This document shows, in pieces, positions 34,856 through 43,206 of a stretch of DNA of 64,000 nucleotides. Location: assembly GCA_937139335.1 (NCBI GenBank), contig CAKZPN010000057.1:62001-126000 (forward strand). The letters are read 5' to 3'. Origin of the DNA: an uncultured Roseicyclus sp. (lineage in GTDB: Bacteria > Pseudomonadota > Alphaproteobacteria > Rhodobacterales > Rhodobacteraceae). The position numbers and the translations under genes are program-made. The first letter of the stretch is position 1; each line of letters opens with the position of its first letter. The notes under the pieces are model-generated. The model had not been told where the DNA came from and made no database searches. It saw only the letters and a program-made list of their open reading frames with translations.

Positions 34856-36097
34856 ATGCCGGACAAGACCGTTCTGCCGATCCCCGGTATCTCGCTCCGG
34901 CACCTGCGATCCTTCGCCGCCGTGCTGGAGGCGGGGAGCGTGACCGCAGCCGGGGCGGCACTCCGGCGAAGCCCGTCTTCGGTGTCCCGCTCCGTCGCCT
35001 TGCTCGAGCAGGGCCTCGGCGCGGCCTTGCTGGACCGGTCTGCGTTCGGGCTAACCCCGACGGTAGAGGGACGGCTGGTCGCGGGACGCTGCGCCACCAT
35101 CCGGGCAGAGCTGGACAGGTGCAAGACGCAGCTCGGGCGCGACCATCGCGCCGGCCTGCGCGACAATGCTGCGGTCTTCGCAATGCTGGCCGACCTGGCG
35201 CACCTGCGCGCCCTCATCGCCGTTGACGACCACCATTCGGTCCAGCGCGCGGCCGATCAGCTGGGGCTGACGCAACCGGCGGTTTCCTATTCCCTGCGCC
35301 AGCTCGAGGCGGATCTCGGCCTAGCACTGTTCACCCGTCTGACGACCGGTATGGCTGCCACGCCCGCGGGCGCCGCGATGTCGCTTTGCGCGCGGCGCAT
35401 CATCGCCGAGATCGCCAGAATCCACGATGACATCCGGTCCGCGGGCGGCATCCCGTCGGGGATCGTCCGGGTGGGCGGCCTCCCCTATTCCAGGGGCGTC
35501 CTGCTGCCCGACGCGATCAAGATGGTGCTCGCCCGTGAGGGCGGCGTCGAGATCCGCACGGTGGAAGGACCGATCGAGACGATGATCTCGGCGCTCAGGA
35601 TCGACGAGATCGACGCGCTGATCTGCGCCTACCCCGAACGCCGTCTGCTCGAGGGGATCGAGGTCGAACAGATTGCCGAGGACCAGCTTGGGTTCTTCGT
35701 GTCCCATGACCACCCCCTCGCGGACCGGCGGCGGCTCGCCCTGTCGAACCTGACGGCGCATTCCTTCATCTTGCCTCCGTCCGGCAGCATCACCCGCCGG
35801 ATGATGGAGGAATTCTTTGCCGCATCCGGGCTTCCACCGCCGGTCGGACGTGCCGAGACCTCGTCGTCATCGCTGATCCGCAACCTGCTGCGCGGGTCCG
35901 ACTACATCGCCTTCCGGTCGATGCGGGAGTTCAGCGAACAGATCCCTGACAGCCGGATTGTCGGCCTCGATATCGACATGACCCTGCCCACGCGCACGAT
36001 CTGCGTGCTGCGCCGCCAGGGCAGTGTGCCCACCGCAGCGGTGCAGGTTTTCCTGTCGGCGCTGCGCGAGGTCGGCAGGTCCGTGCTTGCTCACTGA
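34856..36097 (+). CDS. LysR-family regulator with two tandem HTH domains
   Basis: At 413 residues this is about 110 longer than a usual LysR protein. The extra length is a second complete DNA-binding domain: the first covers residues 13-75 (LRHLRSFAAVLEAGSV ... LTPTVEG), the second 114-175 (LAHLRALIAVDDHHSV ... TPAG). A single LysR substrate-binding domain follows. The second HTH fits the consensus better (AADQLGLTQPAVSYSLRQLE); the first has SSVSRSVALLE. It probably controls the divergent tctC-B-A-ligJ operon. Its last codons overlap the stop of the convergent LysR gene by 7 bp. Confidence 0.88.
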   Translation: MPDKTVLPIPGISLRHLRSFAAVLEAGSVTAAGAALRRSPSSVSRSVALLEQGLGAALLDRSAFGLTPTVEGRLVAGRCATIRAELDRCKTQLGRDHRAGLRDNAAVFAMLADLAHLRALIAVDDHHSVQRAADQLGLTQPAVSYSLRQLEADLGLALFTRLTTGMAATPAGAAMSLCARRIIAEIARIHDDIRSAGGIPSGIVRVGGLPYSRGVLLPDAIKMVLAREGGVEIRTVEGPIETMISALRIDEIDALICAYPERRLLEGIEVEQIAEDQLGFFVSHDHPLADRRRLALSNLTAHSFILPPSGSITRRMMEEFFAASGLPPPVGRAETSSSSLIRNLLRGSDYIAFRSMREFSEQIPDSRIVGLDIDMTLPTRTICVLRRQGSVPTAAVQVFLSALREVGRSVLAH

Positions 36098-36999
36098 ACG
36101 CTGCCGCCGAAGCGCACCACCATGTCCCACGCGGCCTGCACCGAGGCGCCAGAGGGCCCGGCAAGCCGCACCGCCGTGACGTCCATCGCCGTTCGGGGCA
36201 GGAGGTCGGAAAGATCGGCAAGGCTTCCTGCGGCGATCCGTCCGTCGGCGAGCGACAGCGGCACCCAGGCCACCGCCACGCCGGCCGAGGCGATCTCGAG
36301 CGCGGCAAGCGTGAGCGCCGTCTCGGCGCTGGCGCTGACCTGCAGGGTCTGGCGAAGCCCCGCGAGGATCTGGCGTTCGAGCAACTGGCCGAGAAATACG
36401 TCGCCGGGATAGGTGACGCAAGACAGGGCGCCCTGCGCGATATCCGTCTCGACCCGCGCCCGATGGCCCGCGCCGATCACCGGCACCAGCCAGTCGCGCC
36501 CCACCTCGGCCACCTCGACGAAGTCGGGCCGAACCGGGTGCGCCAAACCGGGCGGCCGGTAGACGAGCGCGATGTCTGCCTGCCGTGCCAGAAGCTGCGC
36601 AAAGCATTCGTCGAGGTTGGCCGACACCAGCCGCACGAAAAGCCGCGGCGTGCTGCGGCCGAGCGCCTCGATGATGGCGGGCGTGGCCGAGGTCGTCAGA
36701 GCGTGCTGGCTTGCGATGACGATCCGGCGCGCCGCACTGTCCGCGCCCTGCCGCAGGTCGTGTTCGAGATCGCGCAGGGCCCTGGCGATCCGCCCGATCT
36801 GCTCGCGCTGCTCCTCGGTCGTGGGCTTGAGGGCGATCGGTTTTCGGGTGCGGTCGAACAGTTCCACCCCGACGTGATCCTCGATCTGACGGATCCTCCG
36901 GGAAAACGCGGACTGGGTCAGGCGGCGACGCTCGGCGGCCGCCGAGAGCGAGCCGGTTTCGGCAACGGCAAGGATGTCTTCCAGCCATTCGAGACGCAT
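36091..36999 (-). CDS. cuyR: LysR-family regulator, divergent from cuyA (CuyR-like)
   Basis: A 302-residue standard LysR: HTH at residues 2-60 (EDILAVAETGSLSAAAE ... TQSAFSRRIRQIE) and effector domain after about 90. It is divergent from cuyA with a 108-bp gap, the classical LysR arrangement, so it most likely activates cuyA-racemase-cuyZ in response to cysteate or a downstream product. The symbol rests on synteny with known cuy loci. Confidence 0.7.
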   Translation of the reverse strand: MRLEWLEDILAVAETGSLSAAAERRRLTQSAFSRRIRQIEDHVGVELFDRTRKPIALKPTTEEQREQIGRIARALRDLEHDLRQGADSAARRIVIASQHALTTSATPAIIEALGRSTPRLFVRLVSANLDECFAQLLARQADIALVYRPPGLAHPVRPDFVEVAEVGRDWLVPVIGAGHRARVETDIAQGALSCVTYPGDVFLGQLLERQILAGLRQTLQVSASAETALTLAALEIASAGVAVAWVPLSLADGRIAAGSLADLSDLLPRTAMDVTAVRLAGPSGASVQAAWDMVVRFGGSVQ

Positions 37000-37024
37000 G
37001 CGAGACCCATAACATGTGATTCTT

Positions 37025-37036
37025 GCATATTAATGC
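37025..37036. promoter_or_regulatory. LysR-box candidate GCAT-N4-ATGC in the cuyR/cuyA gap
   Basis: A short interrupted dyad, GCAT-ATTA-ATGC, 25 bp upstream of the regulator start and 72 bp upstream of cuyA, in an AT-rich patch. This is the usual location of a LysR recognition site that also mediates autorepression. Confidence 0.4.
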
Positions 37037-37107
37037 GCGAATTTCGAATTTGACCAGCGCTTTTCCCTCCGCAACTCTCGCATGACGCAACTCGAAGGGA
37101 TTCTGAC

Positions 37108-38127
37108 ATGCTCCTCGCCCGGTTTCCGAGGGTCTTCCTCGCCCATTTGCCGACGCCACTCGAACGGCTGGACAGGTTGAGCCGCGAGCTTGGCGGACCC
37201 GAGATCTGGATCAAGCGCGACGACTGCACCGGCCTGTCAACCGGCGGCAACAAGACCCGCAAGCTCGAATTCCTGATGGCCGAGGCGCAGGCACAGGGCG
37301 CCGACACGGTGATGACCCAGGGCGCGACGCAATCGAACCACGCGCGCCAGACCGCGGCTTTCGCTGCAAAGCTGGGGATGGCCTGCCATATCCTGCTTGA
37401 GGATCGGACCGGCTCGAACGATCCGAACTACAATTCCAACGGGAACGTCCTGCTCGACCACCTCCACGGTGCCACGACGGAAAAATACCCGGGCGGCGAA
37501 GACATGAACGCCGCGCTCGAGGCGGCAGCCGAACGCGTCCGCGCCGAGGGTCGCACGGTCTACACCATTCCCGGCGGCGGCTCAAATCCGACCGGAGCCT
37601 TGGGCTACGTCAACTGCGCCTTCGAACTCGTCGGGCAGGCCAACGACCGTGGACTCGTCATCGACCGGATCGTCCACGCGACCGGCAGCGCCGGAACCCA
37701 GGCGGGGTTGGTGACGGGGCTGAAGGCGATCAACGCGCAGATCCCGCTTCTGGGCTACGGCGTGCGGGCGCCGAAGGACAAGCAGGAGGAAAACGTCTTT
37801 GCTCTGGCCTGCGCGACCGCGGACAAGCTGGGCTGCGCGGACATCGTGTCCCGCGAGGATGTGGTGGCCGATACCACTTATGTTGGGCCGGGTTACGGCA
37901 TCCCGCGCGCCGACACGATCGAGGCGATCCGCATGTTCGCGGAGCTCGAGGGCATCTTGCTCGACCCGGTCTATTCCGGAAAGGGCGCCGCCGGACTGAT
38001 CGACTATTGCCGCAAGGGCATCTTCAAGAAGGGCGAGCGCATCGTTTTCCTGCACACCGGCGGCGCGGCGGGGTTGTTCGGCTACGACGCGGTCTTTGCC
38101 GACGGTGCGCTGTCCGCTTCCGCCTGA
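37108..38127 (+). CDS. cuyA: L-cysteate sulfo-lyase (CuyA); D-cysteine desulfhydrase family
   Basis: A 339-residue PLP enzyme of the ACC deaminase/D-cysteine desulfhydrase group. The PLP lysine is K49 in [12 protein letters not shown], with the phosphate-binding glycines in [10 protein letters not shown] (about 190). CuyA splits L-cysteate into pyruvate, ammonia and sulfite. D-cysteine desulfhydrase is the sequence-level alternative, but the following YeiH-type sulfite exporter and the divergent LysR match known cuyR-cuyA-cuyZ loci. The stop overlaps the next start (TGATG). Confidence 0.78.
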   Translation: MLLARFPRVFLAHLPTPLERLDRLSRELGGPEIWIKRDDCTGLSTGGNKTRKLEFLMAEAQAQGADTVMTQGATQSNHARQTAAFAAKLGMACHILLEDRTGSNDPNYNSNGNVLLDHLHGATTEKYPGGEDMNAALEAAAERVRAEGRTVYTIPGGGSNPTGALGYVNCAFELVGQANDRGLVIDRIVHATGSAGTQAGLVTGLKAINAQIPLLGYGVRAPKDKQEENVFALACATADKLGCADIVSREDVVADTTYVGPGYGIPRADTIEAIRMFAELEGILLDPVYSGKGAAGLIDYCRKGIFKKGERIVFLHTGGAAGLFGYDAVFADGALSASA

Positions 38128-38849
38128 TGCCGCCACGCGACCCACCCCGCCGAATGATCGGCATCCTTGGCGGCATGGGGCCGGAGGCGACCGTTCTGCT
38201 GATGCAGAAGGTCATCGCCGCCGTGCCCGCCGAGGATGACGCCGACCACATCCCCCTGCTTGTCGACCAGAACCCGCAGGTTCCCTCCCGCATCGCGCGC
38301 CTTGTCGAAGGCACGGGCGACGACCCGGGGCCGGTGCTGGCCGCGATGGCGCAGCGCCTGGAGGGCGCGGGCGCGACGGCGCTGGCGATGCCGTGCAACA
38401 CAGCGCATCACTACGCCGACGCGATCCGCAAGGCCGTTTCGGTGCCGCTTCTCGACATGGTGGCGCTGTCGGTCCGCCACGCAGCCAATCTCGCAGGACC
38501 GGGCGGCCGCGTCGGAATTCTCGCCTCGCCCGCCGTGCGCCGGATCGGCCTCTTCGATGGGCCTATGGCTGCCGCGGGCCTCGTGCCGGTCTACGCCTCG
38601 GACGAGGTGGCGATGCTGGCGGCCATCCGGTCGATCAAGCGCGAAGGCCCGACCGCCGCCGCGCACGCGACGCTCCGGCAAGCGTCGGACCGACTTTGGG
38701 TCGAGGGCGCCAGCGTCCAGATGATCGCCTGCACCGAATTCTCGATGATCGCCGATGCCATGGCAGGCCGGGCGACGGCCTTCGACACCCTCGACTGCCT
38801 CGTCGCGGCCATCGTCACGGCGTCCTGTGCGGCAAAGGCGCCTTCGTGA
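38127..38849 (+). CDS. Aspartate/glutamate racemase family protein
   Basis: A 240-residue protein with the superfamily start IGILGGMGPEAT and the two catalytic cysteines, MPCNTAHHY (about residue 92) and IACTEFSM (about 200). This group covers aspartate racemase and related amino-acid racemases. It is coupled on both sides by TGATG overlaps, between cuyA and cuyZ. A reasonable inference is a racemase for cysteate or a close analogue, allowing both enantiomers to reach CuyA. The start at 38127 is set by this coupling. Confidence 0.82.
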   Translation: MPPRDPPRRMIGILGGMGPEATVLLMQKVIAAVPAEDDADHIPLLVDQNPQVPSRIARLVEGTGDDPGPVLAAMAQRLEGAGATALAMPCNTAHHYADAIRKAVSVPLLDMVALSVRHAANLAGPGGRVGILASPAVRRIGLFDGPMAAAGLVPVYASDEVAMLAAIRSIKREGPTAAAHATLRQASDRLWVEGASVQMIACTEFSMIADAMAGRATAFDTLDCLVAAIVTASCAAKAPS

Positions 38850-39856
38850 TGGATCGCACCCTCCGCCACGTCCTCGGCCGACCTGTTCCGGCCTGGGTCA
38901 TGCAGGTCTGGGCCGGCACCGTCGTGGCCGCGACCGTTACGCTGGCCGCGCAGTTTCTTGCGGGCAGGTCCGGCCTTCCCGTCATGCTCGTCGCGCTGCT
39001 TATCGGCATGTGTTTCAACTTCCTCGACGGCAGTCCGCGCACCGGCCCTGGCCTCACATTCTGTTCGCAGGTCCTGTTGCGGGTCGGGGTCGCGCTTTTG
39101 GGCCTGCAGCTGACGTTTTCAGACATCGCCGGCCTCGGAGTCGGTTCGGTGGTCGGGGTGGCGGGGCTTCTGGCGGCGACGATCGGGTTCGGCATCCTCT
39201 CGGCACGGGCTTTCGGGTTTCCGGCGGCCTTCGGCCTGCTCACCGGCGGTGCGGTTGCCATCTGCGGAGCCTCGGCGGCACTTGCCATCGCGGCGCTGCT
39301 CTTGCCCCGCCACCTGAGCGAAAAGGACGTGCTGGTGACGGTGGTCGGCGTCACCGCTCTCTCGACCGTCGCCATGATCGCCTATCCCGTCCTGTTCACG
39401 AGCCTCGGCTTTTCGGAGCAGCAAGCCGGCTACCTGATCGGGGTCACGATCCATGACGTCGCGCAGGTGGTCGGCGCCGGCTATTCCATCGGCGAAGAGG
39501 CCGGCGACATCGCGACGTTCAGCAAGCTCTTGCGGGTGGCGTTCCTGCCGCTCGTGCTTCTGGTGATCGCAACCGCCTTTCGACCTGGAAATGGCGCCTC
39601 CGTGCGCCTGCCGTGGTTCGTCGTCGCCTTCGTCGGCCTGATGCTGTTGCGCAATGCCGTGCCTCTCCCCGACGCGGGGGTGGAGGCCATGGGCGACCTG
39701 TCCCGCTTCCTCTTCGTCATGGCAATCTCGGCGCTGGGGGTGAAGACCTCGCTTGGGCACCTCTTCCGCTCCGGTCGCGGCGGGATCGGCCTGATCGCGG
39801 TCCAGACCTGTTTTCTGCTGGTCTGCGCGCTCGTGCTGGTCGGGGCCTTGGCCTAA
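38849..39856 (+). CDS. cuyZ: YeiH-family sulfite exporter (CuyZ-like)
   Basis: A 335-residue membrane protein of the YeiH/UPF0324 (PSE) family with about ten helices and conserved-looking segments LLRVGVALLGLQLT, CGASAALAI and IHDVAQVVGAG. The family is implicated in sulfite/sulfate export during sulfonate breakdown. It is the last gene of the cuy operon. Direction and substrate are inferred from family and context. Confidence 0.78.
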   Translation: MDRTLRHVLGRPVPAWVMQVWAGTVVAATVTLAAQFLAGRSGLPVMLVALLIGMCFNFLDGSPRTGPGLTFCSQVLLRVGVALLGLQLTFSDIAGLGVGSVVGVAGLLAATIGFGILSARAFGFPAAFGLLTGGAVAICGASAALAIAALLLPRHLSEKDVLVTVVGVTALSTVAMIAYPVLFTSLGFSEQQAGYLIGVTIHDVAQVVGAGYSIGEEAGDIATFSKLLRVAFLPLVLLVIATAFRPGNGASVRLPWFVVAFVGLMLLRNAVPLPDAGVEAMGDLSRFLFVMAISALGVKTSLGHLFRSGRGGIGLIAVQTCFLLVCALVLVGALA

Positions 39857-39873
39857 TTCGAACCGGTCTCGGC
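39855..39873. repeat. Short motif matching the end of the IS6 remnant (possible solo IS end)
   Basis: AATTCGAACCGGTCTCGGC is 16/19 identical to AAGTCGAACCAGTCTCAGC at 50851-50869, which borders the decayed IS6 transposase. It overlaps the cuyZ stop codon. No transposase remains nearby. The likeness may mark an IS end left after deletion, or chance. Confidence 0.3.
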
Positions 39874-40149
39874 AAACCGCCACGCCGGCGCGCTAATCGA
39901 AGGGATGCGCGGGTGGGAGATGGCGAACCTGGACGAAACAATCTTGCCCGCAAGCAGGTCAGAAAAATCCTGCCAATAAGGCGCTGGAACCTAGAAACGT
40001 CTGGTCAGGGTGGCGGAGGAGATAGGCCTGACGTCCAACCATCTCCACGGGAGCCAGATTACATCACTTGCGAAGGGTTTCGATGAATGTCTGGAGTCCT
40101 GAAGCACTATCTGGTGCTTTAACCGCGAAACGGCCGTTCTCCCTCACCA
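39857..40149. other. Convergent intergenic region without a gene
   Basis: This 293-bp stretch between the cuyZ stop and the FAH-family stop has no convincing coding frame. It holds weak inverted repeats: GCAGG-N10-CCTGC (39954-39973) and AAGCAC-N6-GTGCTT (40102-40119). Either could end transcription from one side; neither has a clear T-run. Confidence 0.5.
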
Positions 40150-41100
40150 TCACGTCTGCGATCGCACGGTGTTGCGGAGCGTCCCGAGCACTGACGATTG
40201 CAGCTCGACGACATCCCCATCCTGCAGGTAGCGGTCATGTTCCAGGCCGCACCCGTCCTTGAGCGTGCCCGAGCCGAAGATCTCGCCGGGGTAGATCGTC
40301 TCGTCGCGGGACACGTAGGCAATCAGGTCCTCGAAGGTGAACAGGCTGTCGCTGGTCGTCGAGCTCGCCCAGACCTCGCCGTTGACACGGGCTTCGAGCG
40401 TCAGGTCGTAAGGGTCTGCGATTTCGTCCGCGGTGACGATCCAGGGACCGAGGCTGTTTGCGCCGTCGAAACTCTTGCCCTTCGCCGGCCCAAGGCCGCC
40501 CTTCATTTCAAGGAACTGCGCATCGCGGGCCGAGAAATCGTTGAACAGCGTGTAGCCAAAGATGTGGTCCCGGGCGTTCGCCTGCGTGATGTCCTTGCCC
40601 GCCTTACTAATCACCGCCGCGAATTCCAGCTCGAAATCCATGATCTCGCTGTACCTGGGCCAGCTGATTTCGTCTCCCGGCCCGGACACGTTGTTCCGGT
40701 TCGAGATGTAGTAAACTGGGCGGGTCTTGAAGATCTCGGGCACCTCCCCCGGAGCCGTGTCGCCCACCGGGGTGCCTTCCAGACGCGCGGCGAGCTTTCG
40801 CATGCCGACGGCGCTTTGCCTGATGTGTCCCGGGAAAATGAAGAAGTCGCGGATCTGTTCGGGGCGCGGAAGCGGCGCAAGCAGCCGGACCTTGGAGAGG
40901 GCGAGACGGTGTTCCTGCCCGCTGCGGGCCAGGTCCCGGATCACCTCCAGGGCCTCGTCACCGCGCTCGATCAGCGAAACCATCGAGCCCAGGAACGGAT
41001 GTTCGGATCCCGCCGCACTCAGGTCAAGGATGGACCCGGCCTCGGCATCGACAAGTCCGACGCGGGGCCGGTCCCCGGCCACGAATGTCGCGAGTTTCAT
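40150..41100 (-). CDS. Fumarylacetoacetate hydrolase-family enzyme
   Basis: A 316-residue FAH-family protein. Metal-binding carboxylates fit MDFELEFAAVI (about 152-162, two Glu), followed by LFNDFSARDAQ (about 185). The N-terminal half carries the FIFPGHIRQ segment. These enzymes hydrolyse C-C bonds in acylpyruvates or hydrate/decarboxylate 2-oxo-dienoates. It is the last gene of the TRAP operon, 4 bp after a GST-family gene; the pair resembles maleylpyruvate isomerase plus fumarylpyruvate hydrolase of gentisate-type pathways, though no ring dioxygenase is seen. Confidence 0.85.
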   Translation of the reverse strand: MKLATFVAGDRPRVGLVDAEAGSILDLSAAGSEHPFLGSMVSLIERGDEALEVIRDLARSGQEHRLALSKVRLLAPLPRPEQIRDFFIFPGHIRQSAVGMRKLAARLEGTPVGDTAPGEVPEIFKTRPVYYISNRNNVSGPGDEISWPRYSEIMDFELEFAAVISKAGKDITQANARDHIFGYTLFNDFSARDAQFLEMKGGLGPAKGKSFDGANSLGPWIVTADEIADPYDLTLEARVNGEVWASSTTSDSLFTFEDLIAYVSRDETIYPGEIFGSGTLKDGCGLEHDRYLQDGDVVELQSSVLGTLRNTVRSQT

Positions 41101-41104
41101 GCAG

Positions 41105-41713
41105 TCACTCCTTTTCGATCGCCCGTTGAAAGGCCGGGCGGGATTCCATTCGGTCGAGGAAACCCGCGATCTTCGTGGCCGAGCCGGGCAGAAAGCCTCG
41201 GTCTCGCGCCGCGATCAACGGGTAGCTCATCATGATGTCTGCCGCCGAGAACGCGTCGTCGGCGAAGCAGGCGCTTTGCGTAAGCCTGTCCTCTGCAAGG
41301 TCGAGGGCGCGGTGCAACTGCGCCAGGGCCGCAGCGGTCAAGCCGTCTGATGCCGGCGCGAGCGGGGCCAACACGTGCAGGAGGGTCAGCGGCAGCGTTC
41401 CCGACCCCTCGCCGAAATGGAACCAGAACAGGTAGTGATCAAAGCCCGCATCGCCTGTTGTCCTGAGCAGGCGCTCGCCGCCATGCCGTGCGAGCAGCCA
41501 GGACATGATGGCACCGGATTCCGCGAGCGTGGTATCGCCATCGACGATCACGGGCGACTTGCCGAGGGGGTGCACCGCGGCAAGGGATGGCGGCGCCTTG
41601 AGCGTGCCCGGCTCGCGCGCGTATCGCACGATGTCGTAAGGCCGGCCGAGTTCCTCCAGCAGCCACGCGATCCGATGGCCGCGGGACTGGTCGAGGTTGT
41701 GAAGGGTGATCAT
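41105..41713 (-). CDS. Glutathione S-transferase-family protein
   Basis: A 202-residue GST: thioredoxin-like N-terminal domain with SRGHRIAWLLEELG (residues 9-22, Ser9 in the catalytic place), PLGKSPVIVDG (cis-proline) and ESGAIMSWL (glutathione gamma-Glu contact), then an all-helical C-terminal domain. It is 14 bp after the amidohydrolase gene. Possible role: glutathione-dependent isomerisation of a maleyl-type intermediate ahead of the FAH enzyme. Confidence 0.86.
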   Translation of the reverse strand: MITLHNLDQSRGHRIAWLLEELGRPYDIVRYAREPGTLKAPPSLAAVHPLGKSPVIVDGDTTLAESGAIMSWLLARHGGERLLRTTGDAGFDHYLFWFHFGEGSGTLPLTLLHVLAPLAPASDGLTAAALAQLHRALDLAEDRLTQSACFADDAFSAADIMMSYPLIAARDRGFLPGSATKIAGFLDRMESRPAFQRAIEKE

Positions 41714-41727
41714 CGGGTCCGCAATCC

Positions 41728-43179
41728 TCAGTGGCTGTGCGAATGCGTGTGTCCGGCGGCGACGGCGCCATCACCGACCGCTCCTGCACCGGTCAGTTCG
41801 GGAACCCACCCGCCCAGGCTTGCGCCACCCGCCTCCAGCAAGCGGTCCCGGCAGGCTTCGACCCGGCCACGCAGGGACTCGATGTCGAGATCGACCAGCT
41901 TGCCGTGGCGCTTCACGATCCGGCCGGCGACCATTACCGTGTCGATGTTACCTTGGTGCGCGCCCATAACGACGGCGCCGGCGGCGTAGTTCAGGGGGAT
42001 CATTCCGACGGTATCGCAGGCGATGATCATGAGATCGGCCTGCTTGCCCGGCGTCAGCGAACCGGTCAGGTGATCGAGCCCGTTTGCGCGCGCGCCTTGC
42101 AAGGTCGCGAATTCGATCACGTCCCGTACCGACAGGTCGAGAGAGATCGGATCGGCCCCTTCGCGCAGGCGGCGTTCGTTGGAATCGCCGCGCACCACGG
42201 ACAGGGCCGCCTTCATCAGCGCGAACATGCTGCCGCTGACATTGGTGCAGGTGTCGATGGAAAAGCTCGGCCTGATACCGGCCCGCAGCACCCGCTCCAC
42301 GGCCGGATGACCGTGCCCCATGTGCATCTCCTCTTCCACCGACAGCGAGACGGTGCCGCCGGAATCGGCGATCATCTGGATTTCTTCATCCGTCACGCCG
42401 TTGCAGTGGATATGGGTGACGTTCGACCACAGAAGGTCGTTGTCGCGCAGGATCTGCACTGGCCGGATCTTGGCCCAGGTGCCGTTGCCGCAATGCACCG
42501 AGATGCGCAGGTCGAGGTCCCTCGCCTGCTCCCATTCGGCCTTCACCACCTCCAGCGTCGACAACTCGGGCCCGCGCGCGGCCATGGCCAGTTGCGTCAG
42601 CTGGTCGTTGGAGGTGAAATAGCGCTTGCGCAGGCGTTCGATGTCGCGCGACGGCGCGTCGATGCTCTTGTGATCGGCCCGTGCCGCTAGGGCGGCCCAT
42701 TCCCGCGAGGATTGACCGTAGCCCAGGATCGTCCGCGCGCCCGACTCCATGTGCGCCCGGACCACTTCGTCGGCGTGGTCCGGCGAGAGAAGATTGTGGT
42801 TCCAGTCGAACAGCTGTGTGAAGCCGGCTTCGAGCGCCTCAGCGATGCCGAGTTGGAGCGCCACGAACATGTCGTCGGGCGTGTAGCTCGGGCCAAAGCG
42901 CCGGAACATCGCCTCGGCGTAATGTGCGATGGTCCAGTCGGTGCCGATGTAGCGCAAGGGCGCCTGCCAGGTATGGCGGTGCGTGTCGACGAACCCGGGC
43001 ATGACAATGCTATTCGTGGCGTCGATGATCTCGACGTTCTCGGGCGAGACCTCGATCTTCGGGGCGACGGCGACGATCTTTGACCCCCGGACCAGCACCT
43101 CGCCGATGAACTCGTTGGGCAGGTCGGGGTCGACCGACAGGATCGTTCCGCCTCGGATCAGGATGTCGCGGTCGCTCAT
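41728..43179 (-). CDS. AtzA/TrzN-like amidohydrolase with His-rich tail
   Basis: A 483-residue amidohydrolase of the cytosine deaminase/chlorohydrolase type (SSNA/metallo-dependent hydrolase). Metal sites: GFVDTHRHTWQAP (HxH, about 63-75), SVHCGNG (about 215), THIHCNG (about 245), SIDTCTN (about 300). It ends in a tail, AGHTHSHSH, likely to bind metal. The family deaminates or dehalogenates nitrogen heterocycles or hydrolyses amidine-like bonds. It forms a tandem pair with the 43207 gene (27-bp gap). Confidence 0.85.
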   Translation of the reverse strand: MSDRDILIRGGTILSVDPDLPNEFIGEVLVRGSKIVAVAPKIEVSPENVEIIDATNSIVMPGFVDTHRHTWQAPLRYIGTDWTIAHYAEAMFRRFGPSYTPDDMFVALQLGIAEALEAGFTQLFDWNHNLLSPDHADEVVRAHMESGARTILGYGQSSREWAALAARADHKSIDAPSRDIERLRKRYFTSNDQLTQLAMAARGPELSTLEVVKAEWEQARDLDLRISVHCGNGTWAKIRPVQILRDNDLLWSNVTHIHCNGVTDEEIQMIADSGGTVSLSVEEEMHMGHGHPAVERVLRAGIRPSFSIDTCTNVSGSMFALMKAALSVVRGDSNERRLREGADPISLDLSVRDVIEFATLQGARANGLDHLTGSLTPGKQADLMIIACDTVGMIPLNYAAGAVVMGAHQGNIDTVMVAGRIVKRHGKLVDLDIESLRGRVEACRDRLLEAGGASLGGWVPELTGAGAVGDGAVAAGHTHSHSH

Positions 43180-43206
43180 GATAGACCCTCGCTCGCGTGT
43201 ATCGGG

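Noticed and set aside
39857..39870. TTCGAACC sequence suggesting a tRNA T-arm
   Set aside because: No cloverleaf, acceptor or anticodon stem can be drawn around it; the likeness to 50851-50869 suggests IS-end DNA instead.
40102..40119. AAGCAC-N6-GTGCTT as an intrinsic terminator
   Set aside because: The stem is short and only a few T residues follow; it is noted in the intergenic entry but not called.
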